Below the pieces are notes generated by a model. The model worked only from the letters and a program-made list of their open reading frames with translations, did not search any database and was not told the origin of the DNA. Below, in pieces: positions 13,110 to 19,933 of a stretch of 19,933 nucleotides of DNA; within the stretch, counting starts at the first letter, position 1; every line of letters begins with the position of its first letter. Position numbers and translations under genes: made by a program. The stretch is taken from assembly GCA_023428265.1 (NCBI GenBank), contig JAEYYW010000110.1, positions 1 through 19,933 on the forward strand. The letters run 5' to 3'. This DNA is from Bacillota bacterium. GTDB lineage: Bacteria > Bacillota > Clostridia > Christensenellales > UMGS416.

Positions 13110-16100
13110 TCAGCCGCCCCGCCTCGCGGGGAAACCCTCCATGTCGATTTCCGCTTCCTCCGGCCGCAGCCCACCCAGGTCTTCCTGCTTTTCATCCAGG
13201 CGCTGGTGGGCCACAGCCAGCATCAGTTTCAGGCGGTTCAACTGATTCACCTCGCTGGCGCCGGGGTCATAATCGATGGCCGTGATGTTGGCTTCCGGGT
13301 GCATGCGGCGCAGCTCCTTGATCACACCCTTGCCGGTGATGTGGTTTGGCAGGCAGGCGAAAGGCTGCAGGCAGGCAATGTTGTGCACGCCTGACTCGAT
13401 CAGCTCCAGCATTTCCGCGGTGAGCAGCCAGCCCTCGCCGGTGTGGATGCCCACCGAGGTGACCTGGCTGGCAAGCTTTGCCATCGCCCACACGCTTTTC
13501 GGAGCGCCGAACCGTGCGTTTTGCCTGAGGGCCCCCACCATATCGCGGCGCATGCGCTCCATATACCAGATCGCTATGTTGCCGCCGAGCTTCTTCAGGC
13601 GGCTGCCCGCCATATATTTCACCTTATAGTTGGAGTTCCAGCTGGAATAGAGCAGCATGTCCATCAGGTCGGGCACCACGGCTTCGGCTCCTTCCGCTTC
13701 CAGCGTGCCCACGATGTCGTTGTTGGCCAGCGGGTGAAACTTCACCAGGATCTCGCCCACCACGCCCACCCGGGGCTTGCGGGCATCCGTGAGCTCCAGT
13801 GCACCGAAGTCGGCCACGATGGCGCGCAGGTTGCGCTTGTATTCGGCCATCGAGCCCTTTGCCAGCGCCTTACGGCAGCGTGCCGACCAAGACCTGGAGA
13901 GGCTGTCTGCCGAGCCGGGAAAGCGCTCATAGGGCCTCGTGCGCAGTGTCACGCGCAGCAGCAGGTCGCCGTAGACAATCGCCATCATTGCGCGCTTGGC
14001 AAGGCCCAGCGTGTAGTTCATGCCGGGGTTCCTCTCCAACCCGGCGGCGTTGATTGAGATCACCGGGATGTGGCCGTAGCCGGCGCTCTGCAGGGCCTTT
14101 CGGATGAATGTGATGTAGTTTGTGGCCCGGCAGCCGCCACCGGTTTGGCTGATGATCACGGACAGGTTGCTCAGGTCATATTGCCCGGATTTCAATGCGT
14201 GCATGATCTGACCCACCACCAGCATTGAGGGGTAGCAGGCGTCATTGTTGACGTATTTGACCCCTTCCTGGATCAGTTCCCGGTCTGAATAGGGCAGCAC
14301 CACCAGGTTGTAGCCACAGCAACGGAAGGCTTCCTCCAGAAATTGGAAGTGGATTGGCGACATTTCCGGGCAGAGGATTGTGTGCGTCCGGCGCATGCGC
14401 CCGGTGAAGACCGGCCTGGCCTGCTGCGCCGCCGGCTCATGGGGAAGCACGCCCCGGCGGGCCCGCTCGGCGATGGCGGCCTGCAGCGAGCGCAAACGGA
14501 TGCGAACGTTGCCCAGGTTGTTGATCTCGTCAATCTTCAGCACCGTATAGACCTTGCCGTGGCTGTGGGTGATGCGCTGCACCTCGTCCACGGTGATGGC
14601 GTCCAGCCCGCAGCCGAAGGAGTTGAGCTGCACCAGCTCCAGGTTTGCCTGTGTGCCGGCAAAGCTGGCGGCAGCATAGAGCCGCGTGTGATAGGCCCAT
14701 TGGTCCACCACCTGCAGCGGCCGCGCAATGCGCCCCAGATGGGCCACTGCGTCTTCACTGAGCACTGCGTAGCCATAGCTACAAAGAAGCTCCGGGATGC
14801 CGTGGTTGATCTCCGGATCCATGTGATAGGGCCGCCCGGCCAGCACGATGCCGGTTTTGCCGGTGCGCTCCAGAAACTTCAGCGTTTCCTCGCCCTTGGC
14901 CCGCACATCGGCGCGGTAACGCTCCTGCTCTGCCCAGGCGCGATTGACCGCCCTGTTGAGCTCGGCAGCCCCCACCCCGAAGGGTTGGAAAACTTCCAGC
15001 AGCCTGGCGGCCAGCCCCTTCTTGCCGTTCAGCGACAGGAAGGGGTTCAGGAACTGGATGCCCGGCTGGCGGAGCTCGTCCACGTTGTTGCGGATATTTT
15101 CGGTGTAGGAGGTGACAATGGGGCAGTTGAAGCAGTTGCCGGCTGCGCTGTCTTCCTTTTTTTCATAGGCCACGCTGGGGTAGAGGATCACCTTTACCCC
15201 CTCGTCGAGCAGGCGCATGATGTGACCGTGGGCCAGCTTGGCCGGGTAACAGGCCGATTCCGAGGGGATCGATTCCATACCGCGCTCATACAGCGCCTTG
15301 TCTGAAAGAGGTGAGAGCAACACCGAATAGCCCAGCTCCGTGAGCAGTGTGTGCCAGAATGGGTAGTTCTCATAAACATTCAACACCCTTGGGATGCCGA
15401 TTACACCGCGGCGGGCCTTGTGGGCAGGCAACGATTTGTAGCTGAAGATACGTTTGAGCTTCCAGGCATAAAGGTTAGGCAAGTCCGAAGTTCCGCTGTT
15501 TTGACCCAAGCCCCGTTCGCAGCGGTTGCCGGAGATGAACCTGCCGCCGCCTGGGAACCGGTTGATGGTCAGCAAGCAGTTGTTGCCACAGCTACCACAA
15601 CGGGCATGGCTGGTTTTGCAGGCAAACCCCTCCAGCGCTGCCGGGCCAGACAGCGTGGAAACCTGGCCCTGTGTGTGCCGGTCGCGCGCGATCAGCGCGG
15701 CGCCATACGCGCCCATGAGCCCCGCAATGTCCGGCCTCACGGCCTCCACCCCGGAGATTTGTTCAAAAGCGCGCAGCACGGCATCGTTCAGGAATGTGCC
15801 GCCCTGCACCACGGGGTGCCGGCCCAGCTCACCGGGGCTCCTGAGTTTGATCACCTTCATCAGCGCGTTCTTTACAACAGAGTTGGCCAGGCCGGCAGAA
15901 ATGTCATCCACACCGGCGCCTTCCTTCTGTGCCTGCTTCACGCGTGAATTCATAAACACCGTGCAGCGCGAACCCAGGTCAATGGGGTGCGCGCCGAAAA
16001 GTGCCGCTTGGCCAAACTGCTCCGCCGTCATCCCAAGGCTTCCGGCGAAGGTTTCCAAAAAAGAACCGCAGCCAGAGGAGCATGCCTCGTTCAGCAGGAT

Positions 16101-17414
16101 GCTGTCAATGGCTCCCTCTCGCACCCGCAGGCATTTCATGTCCTGGCCGCCGATGTCCAGGATAAAATCAACATCGGCGCAGAAATGAGCGGCTGCCTTG
16201 GCGTGGGCCACCGTTTCGATCTCGCCGATGTCCACGGCAAGCGCGGCCTTGATGAGCCCTTCGCCATACCCGGTCACGCAGGCATTGGCGATGCGGGCTG
16301 TTGCAGGAAGCCCGCTGTAAAGCTCTTTCAGATAGCCCACCAGCAGGTCCAGAGGCCGGCCCTGGTTGCTGCCATAACGGGAGTAAAGCAGCGCGCCCTG
16401 GGTATCAATGAGCGCAAGTTTTGTTGTTGTTGAGCCGGCGTCAATGCCCAGAAAGCAGTCGCCGATGTGCTCTTCAAGTGCGGAGCGCCGCACCGCTGCC
16501 TTCCTATGCCGGGCGCGAAAGGCTTCATAATCGTCCTGCCCGGCAAACAGCGGCGCCATGCGGTCCACTTCATGGGGAAGAACGCCTTCGATGGAGTCCA
16601 GCCTGGCGAGCAGACCCTCAAGGGGCATTGGGTGTTCCTTGCCGGCGAGAAGCGCCGCGCCGATTGCCGCAAACAAGTGGGAATCAGCGGGGTGGGCAAA
16701 TGTGTTGCCGTGCGTGCACAACGAAACTTCAAATTGCATGCGCAGCGACGGCAGGAAGTGGAGCGGCCCGCCCAGAAAGGCGATGCGGCCCCGAATCGGC
16801 TTGCCGCAGGCCAGGCCGCTGATGGTCTGGTTGACCACCGACTGAAACACGGACGCGGCAATGTCTTCCTTGGTAGCGCCTTCATTGATCAATGATTGCA
16901 CATCGGACTTGGCAAAAACGCCGCAGCGGGAGGCGATTGGATAAACCGTTTTGGCAGCTGCCGCCAGCGCGTCCAACCCCATGGCGTCGGTGTGCAGCAG
17001 CGCCGCCATCTGATCCAAAAAACTGCCGGTGCCCCCGGCGCAGATGCCGTTCATGCGCTGCTCCACGGTGCCGGAGAAATAGGTGATTTTTGCGTCCTCA
17101 CCGCCCAGCTCCACCGCCACATCCACACCGGGCATCCGCTGGCGCACGGCCTCCGTGCTGGCGATCACTTCCTGGCGGAAGGGGATGCCCAATTGCCCGG
17201 CGAGTGTGATGCCGCCGGAGCCGGTCACGCAGGCGCGAACTGCCTGGCCGGGAAAAGCACTTTGGGCCTCGGCAAGAAGGCCCCGCAGCGTGTTGCGGGT
17301 GTCTGCGTGGTGGCGCCGGTAACGTGAAAAGGCAAGGCTGCCGTCATGGTTCAATATGGCAACTTTGATTGTGGTGGAGCCGATATCAAGGCCCAGACAA
17401 TGATTGTTCAGCAT
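13110..17414 (-). CDS. Giant acyl-CoA dehydratase activase-like protein (two BadF/HgdC ATPase domains + DUF2229 + dehydratase-like C-terminus)
   Basis: A 1434-aa cytosolic protein of the 2-hydroxyacyl-CoA dehydratase activator superfamily, whose members use ATP to push an electron onto an iron-sulfur partner. Module 1 (about 1-260) has the ATPase motif GLDIGSTTIK, LGGEDAK, and cluster cysteines Cys125 (GICAGGTGSF) and Cys164 (ASRCGVF). Module 2 (about 318-580) has GIDAGSTTTK, IGGQDMK, Cys445 (NEACSSGCGSF) and Cys484 (GSRCTVF). The spacing is 39 residues in both, as in classical HgdC. A linker has a cysteine cluster (599, 606, 609, 613, 632). About 650-880 is DUF2229-like (Cys722, 761, 764). 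About 1010-1434 resembles HgdB-type dehydratase subunits (NNDACYPS, GGGCRATNYI, ACLQPFACLPNH). Proteins of this layout are common in Clostridia, but their substrate is not established. No dehydratase alpha/beta genes flank it. Start ATG 17414 has only a weak ribosome site. Confidence 0.9.
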   Translation of the reverse strand: MLNNHCLGLDIGSTTIKVAILNHDGSLAFSRYRRHHADTRNTLRGLLAEAQSAFPGQAVRACVTGSGGITLAGQLGIPFRQEVIASTEAVRQRMPGVDVAVELGGEDAKITYFSGTVEQRMNGICAGGTGSFLDQMAALLHTDAMGLDALAAAAKTVYPIASRCGVFAKSDVQSLINEGATKEDIAASVFQSVVNQTISGLACGKPIRGRIAFLGGPLHFLPSLRMQFEVSLCTHGNTFAHPADSHLFAAIGAALLAGKEHPMPLEGLLARLDSIEGVLPHEVDRMAPLFAGQDDYEAFRARHRKAAVRRSALEEHIGDCFLGIDAGSTTTKLALIDTQGALLYSRYGSNQGRPLDLLVGYLKELYSGLPATARIANACVTGYGEGLIKAALAVDIGEIETVAHAKAAAHFCADVDFILDIGGQDMKCLRVREGAIDSILLNEACSSGCGSFLETFAGSLGMTAEQFGQAALFGAHPIDLGSRCTVFMNSRVKQAQKEGAGVDDISAGLANSVVKNALMKVIKLRSPGELGRHPVVQGGTFLNDAVLRAFEQISGVEAVRPDIAGLMGAYGAALIARDRHTQGQVSTLSGPAALEGFACKTSHARCGSCGNNCLLTINRFPGGGRFISGNRCERGLGQNSGTSDLPNLYAWKLKRIFSYKSLPAHKARRGVIGIPRVLNVYENYPFWHTLLTELGYSVLLSPLSDKALYERGMESIPSESACYPAKLAHGHIMRLLDEGVKVILYPSVAYEKKEDSAAGNCFNCPIVTSYTENIRNNVDELRQPGIQFLNPFLSLNGKKGLAARLLEVFQPFGVGAAELNRAVNRAWAEQERYRADVRAKGEETLKFLERTGKTGIVLAGRPYHMDPEINHGIPELLCSYGYAVLSEDAVAHLGRIARPLQVVDQWAYHTRLYAAASFAGTQANLELVQLNSFGCGLDAITVDEVQRITHSHGKVYTVLKIDEINNLGNVRIRLRSLQAAIAERARRGVLPHEPAAQQARPVFTGRMRRTHTILCPEMSPIHFQFLEEAFRCCGYNLVVLPYSDRELIQEGVKYVNNDACYPSMLVVGQIMHALKSGQYDLSNLSVIISQTGGGCRATNYITFIRKALQSAGYGHIPVISINAAGLERNPGMNYTLGLAKRAMMAIVYGDLLLRVTLRTRPYERFPGSADSLSRSWSARCRKALAKGSMAEYKRNLRAIVADFGALELTDARKPRVGVVGEILVKFHPLANNDIVGTLEAEGAEAVVPDLMDMLLYSSWNSNYKVKYMAGSRLKKLGGNIAIWYMERMRRDMVGALRQNARFGAPKSVWAMAKLASQVTSVGIHTGEGWLLTAEMLELIESGVHNIACLQPFACLPNHITGKGVIKELRRMHPEANITAIDYDPGASEVNQLNRLKLMLAVAHQRLDEKQEDLGGLRPEEAEIDMEGFPARRGG

Positions 17415-17449
17415 GCAAGACCGCTCATAATGGATGAAATTTTATGCCA

Positions 17450-17458
17450 ATTATACCA
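17450..17458 (-). promoter_or_regulatory. Extended -10 promoter of the activase-like gene
   Basis: TGGTATAAT on the minus strand, 35 bp before the ATG at 17414. No clear -35. The palindrome CCATATATGG (17456-17465) overlaps it and could be a protein site, perhaps for the divergent AraC-type regulator, but that is a guess. Confidence 0.5.
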
Positions 17459-17619
17459 TATATGGATCGGATGAGATGGGCGATATCCTTCGCGGCGCAG
17501 TTAATTTTTCCTGGTAATTATCCTTTCCCGCTTCAGATTCTGCATAAATTGGCAATTGCGGAACAACAACCGGCCTGCGGCAGTGGTATACTCATGCCAT
17601 CAAGCGAGAAGGGGCCGCA

Positions 17620-18513
17620 ATGGATTACCGTTCATATCTGCAAGCCAGCATCGACTATATTGAGGACCACATCGGCGAAGACCTGACAGTGTCGCAGATT
17701 GCCGGGCGCGCAGGCTTCTCGAGCTTCTACTTCTGCCGTTTGTTCAATGTGTATGTGGGCTTGACCGTGATGGAGTATGTCCGCCGCAGGAGGCTTTCCC
17801 GGGCTGCGTCGCTGTTGATCGGCGGGGGCAGGATCCTGGACATCGCGCTGGACTGCGGGTTTGAGACGCACGGCGGTTTTTCCAAGGCATTCCGTCGGGA
17901 GTTCGGATGTTCACCGGAGCAATACCGGCGAAACGGCCGCCTACCGCCGGGAAAGGCGGACCTATTCCGCGGACAATCGCTGGACTATATTGGAGGGATC
18001 AAGATGGAACCAAGAATTTTGGAAAGAGGATCTTTTGCTGTGGCTGGATATGTGCTGTCCGGCCCGTCAAGCAGGCGCAGCGCCCGCTCCACACCTGCCT
18101 ATTGGGAAGAGATCATGCCGGAGCACACCGAGAGCAGGATTTATCAGCGCGTAAAGGTAACGCGCCACGGCGAGTACTTCCTGTATTATCCGCAAAACGA
18201 TGAGTTGACCGACTTTGTCTATGTGATCGCCGGCGAGGTGGATGATCTGGACGGTGTGCCCCAGGATATGTTTCGGGGCATGGTGCCCGCTGCCACCTAC
18301 GCGGTGTTTACAACCCCGCCTGCCAATGACGCCGACGGCACGTTTGTGAAGTCCATCCATGACATGTGGCGCTATGTGTTTGAGCAGTGGCTGCCGGAAT
18401 CCGGTTATGCTTATTCGCCGGACGGTATTGACTTTGAATTTTATGATGAGCGATGCCATGGTGGCATCGGCAACGTGATGGAAATCCATGTGCCGGTCGT
18501 CAAAAAGGCCTGA
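17620..18513 (+). CDS. AraC-family regulator with GyrI-like effector-binding domain
   Basis: A 297-aa transcription factor. Residues 1-105 are the two helix-turn-helix units of AraC/XylS proteins (LTVSQIAGRAGFSSFYFCRLF, then ILDIALDCGFETHGGFSKAFRREFGCSPEQYRR). Residues about 125-297 are a GyrI/SOUL-like ligand domain (MEPRILERGSFAVAGY, then the AGEVDDLDGVP, PAATYAVFTT and FEFYDER patterns), as in Rob and SbmC-like drug or small-molecule sensors. ATG 17620 follows AAGGGG by 5 nt. It is divergent from the activase-like gene with 205 bp between, and a TATACT at 17586-17591 with no good -35 may be its promoter. Targets unknown; self-control and control of the divergent gene are inference. Confidence 0.9.
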   Translation: MDYRSYLQASIDYIEDHIGEDLTVSQIAGRAGFSSFYFCRLFNVYVGLTVMEYVRRRRLSRAASLLIGGGRILDIALDCGFETHGGFSKAFRREFGCSPEQYRRNGRLPPGKADLFRGQSLDYIGGIKMEPRILERGSFAVAGYVLSGPSSRRSARSTPAYWEEIMPEHTESRIYQRVKVTRHGEYFLYYPQNDELTDFVYVIAGEVDDLDGVPQDMFRGMVPAATYAVFTTPPANDADGTFVKSIHDMWRYVFEQWLPESGYAYSPDGIDFEFYDERCHGGIGNVMEIHVPVVKKA

Positions 18514-18529
18514 AGCAACCTGACGAAAG

Positions 18530-18566
18530 AAAACACCGCGCTCTGAACAGGAAGCGCGGTGTTTTT
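18530..18566. terminator. Two-way terminator between convergent genes
   Basis: A 12-bp stem AAAACACCGCGC / GCGCGGTGTTTT with a 12-base loop and T-runs on both strands, between the AraC-type gene and the converging cysteine-cluster gene. Confidence 0.85.
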
Positions 18567-18628
18567 CATCTATCAGGCTTCTGTGCCCGGAAAGCCTTGC
18601 ATTCATGCTCCGGAATCGCTACACTTGG

Positions 18629-19129
18629 TTACAATGGTTCGTCAAAGGCCTCGAGCTGCTCGGAAATCGCCGTGAGGAACCGCTTGCCTTCCGCGGTTTG
18701 CCAAAGCTGCCCGAACACCTGGCACACCGCCGTGCGGAAGCCGGACGACAGGCTGCCGGCTTCTTGCAGACACAACGGGCACACGGCGCGGCCGCGCGGG
18801 TCCATGCGGACGGAGACTGAGCCGCCGCACACCAGCGGGGCCAACGGGAACACCCTGCAGGAAAGAGGGCGCTGCTCCCGGTCGCAATGCCCCTGGCAGG
18901 AAAGCACCGGCACTTCGCCGAAACCGGGCAAATGCCCTTGCGAAACGGTGAAGCCGGAAAGACCCGCAAACAACGCTTCCTCACCGGGGAAAAGATACAT
19001 GCCCGGCAAGTCCGGAGACAGCTGGCAGCACGCCGCGTCGCACAGCCTGCCGCAGTCGAACCGGAGCGGCGTTTCCGTATCAAGCAGACGATACAGTTCA
19101 CGATAGAGATCCGTTGTGGGATTGCCCAT
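18629..19129 (-). CDS. YkgJ-like cysteine-cluster (metal-chelating) protein
   Basis: A 166-aa small cytosolic protein. ATG 19129 follows AAAGGA at 7-8 nt; the frame stays open well upstream, but that part is antisense to the methyltransferase gene and is not used. Ten cysteines, most paired in spacing: Cys26, 30, 34 and 35 (CGRLCDAACC), Cys78 and 82 (CQGHC), Cys91 in REQRPLSCRVFPLAP, Cys101, and Cys117 and 120 (CPLC). The CxxxCxxxCC start and the RPxxCRxFPL block fit the zinc/iron-chelating CxxCxxCC (YkgJ) family, whose biochemical role is poorly known. It starts 30 bp from the divergent methyltransferase-like gene. Confidence 0.72.
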   Translation of the reverse strand: MGNPTTDLYRELYRLLDTETPLRFDCGRLCDAACCQLSPDLPGMYLFPGEEALFAGLSGFTVSQGHLPGFGEVPVLSCQGHCDREQRPLSCRVFPLAPLVCGGSVSVRMDPRGRAVCPLCLQEAGSLSSGFRTAVCQVFGQLWQTAEGKRFLTAISEQLEAFDEPL

Positions 19130-19159
19130 GCCGACATCCTTTCGATGGAGGGTTGCAGT

Positions 19160-19933
19160 ATGGCTTTGACGCCTGTGCGTTGTGCAATTGAGCGGTTTGG
19201 CATGGCGGGGGAGGGTCACCGGTTTTTCCCCGGCCCAATTGCCTGCGGTGTGGATCTGCCCGGCCCGGTGCAGATGGCTGTGGCAGACAGACCCTTGGGC
19301 CTGAAAGGCCGCTTCTCGTGGAAGTCCGGCGCCGACGACTGGATGACCGGCCGCGGCTCTTTGACCGTGCCCGTCCATTCTATCAGAAACGATGGTGTTG
19401 AGGAAACTCTTTCGCGGCTGGCGGAAGACTTCCGGATTGCCCACAGCCTGCTCAGCGACACTGGCGTGATCTATGCCTTTGCCGGCCAGGCTGAGTCGGC
19501 ACGGGTGCGCCTGCTGCTGGACGATGTGTTTGGCCGGTCCAATTTTCTCAACGAGATCATCTGGGCGCAGCCGGCGGGCCTGAAGCCACAGGGCCGGTTC
19601 ACGCGCTCCCATCAGACCATTTATCTCTACCGTAAAGGGAAAAAGGCATATTTCAACTCCGCTGCCGCCGGCCGCGCCCGCGGCAGGCTGAAAAGCCATA
19701 TGCGCCGCGACGAGCAAGACGGCCGTGCCTACTACACCCATGAGGCGCGGGGCAAGGTGTACCGCTATTTCGAAGACGACCTGGTGAGCATAGGCGACGT
19801 GTGGAGCGACATGCCGGAGATCTCCGCCCGCGATGAGGAGCGCACCGGGTGGGAGGGCCAGCGGCCCGAGGCGCTGCTTTGCCGCATGATAGCCGCAACC
19901 ACGGCGCCGGGCCAGGCGGTGCTGGATCTATGC
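19160..19933 (+). CDS. N6/N4-type DNA methyltransferase-like protein, 3'-truncated, degenerate motif IV
   Basis: 258 codons are seen before the right edge, with no stop. ATG 19160 follows GGAGGG by about 7 nt. The order matches beta-class DNA methyltransferases: a region like ALLxxxGVIYAFAG (about 95-110), LLLDDVFGRSNFLNEIIW (118-135), RSHQTIYLYRKGKKAYFN (149-166), SIGDVWSDMPEI (210-221), RTGWEGQRPEALL (228-240, the TGxxxQKP motif) and VLDLC (254-258), where the AdoMet motif begins. At the place of the catalytic DPPY/F there is DRPL (residues 43-46) in VADRPLGLKGRF, so catalysis is doubtful. A stand-alone orphan methyltransferase or an inactive DNA-binding relative are both possible. The rest lies outside the window. 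Confidence 0.75.
   Translation, partial: MALTPVRCAIERFGMAGEGHRFFPGPIACGVDLPGPVQMAVADRPLGLKGRFSWKSGADDWMTGRGSLTVPVHSIRNDGVEETLSRLAEDFRIAHSLLSDTGVIYAFAGQAESARVRLLLDDVFGRSNFLNEIIWAQPAGLKPQGRFTRSHQTIYLYRKGKKAYFNSAAAGRARGRLKSHMRRDEQDGRAYYTHEARGKVYRYFEDDLVSIGDVWSDMPEISARDEERTGWEGQRPEALLCRMIAATTAPGQAVLDLC

Noticed and set aside
12588..13394. 268-residue plus-strand frame opposite apbE and the activase-like gene
   Set aside because: It spans two real minus-strand genes and their promoter region, and has a His/Val-rich antisense composition with no recognisable domain.
14343..15305. 320-residue plus-strand frame inside the activase-like gene
   Set aside because: Antisense shadow of a strongly supported gene.
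19130..19741. Upstream extension of the cysteine-cluster frame on the minus strand, to 370 residues
   Set aside because: It is antisense to the methyltransferase-like gene, reads as low-complexity GC shadow sequence, and a good ribosome site plus ATG at 19129 marks the real start.
18629..19933. Restriction-modification or defence island
   Set aside because: Only one truncated methyltransferase-like gene is visible, its catalytic motif looks degenerate, and its neighbour is a metal-chelating-type protein rather than a nuclease.

Overview
The window looks like chromosomal DNA from an anaerobic Clostridia-type Firmicute. Signs of this are strong AGGAGG-like ribosome sites, TTG and GTG starts, a giant BadF/DUF2229-type activase protein, a DUF5711-CvpA gene pair, an ApbE lipoprotein, and secreted proteins built from InlB-type repeats and FN3 domains. 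Genus and species cannot be told from the sequence. Genes are moderately GC-rich, while the spacers around the secreted esterase genes are AT-rich and hold decayed sequence.

Layout. (1) Positions 1-8.8 kb, plus strand: the surface/secreted block. It has the 3' part of a repeat protein (four InlB-type repeats, then four FN3-like domains) and two secreted alpha/beta-hydrolase (EstA-like esterase) genes. The first esterase is a single module with extra N-terminal domains and a FIMAH-like C-terminus. The second has two complete esterase modules in tandem. The esterase genes share a duplicated leader of about 165 bp (TTGACA promoter plus an operator-like near-palindrome). A decayed fragment of the same domain family lies between them, and a possible IS110-type relic lies upstream of the first. 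The segment is bracketed by a 46-bp direct repeat that contains a terminator; its right copy ends 4 bp from a tRNA gene. (2) 8.8-9.0 kb, minus strand: tRNA-Thr(CGT) and tRNA-Pro(CGG) with their own promoter. (3) 9.0-17.4 kb, minus strand: housekeeping and metabolic genes in the transcription order activase-like giant (1434 aa), apbE, diacylglycerol-kinase-family lipid kinase, DUF5711 protein, cvpA-like membrane protein. (4) 17.6-18.5 kb, plus: AraC/GyrI-type regulator, ended by a two-way terminator. (5) 18.6-19.1 kb, minus: a cysteine-cluster protein. (6) From 19160 off the right edge, plus: the N-terminal 258 codons of an N6/N4-type DNA methyltransferase-like protein whose catalytic motif IV appears degenerate.

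How the parts fit. The left third looks like an expanding family of exported ester hydrolases under shared control, probably acting on polymers or host/plant esters outside the cell. The lipid kinase, DUF5711 and CvpA genes are adjacent envelope genes. The activase protein carries two ATPase modules, each with both cluster cysteines, but no dehydratase subunit genes are adjacent. I see no complete mobile element, CRISPR array or recognisable defence island. The most unusual structure is the repeat-bracketed esterase block with its duplicated regulatory leader.
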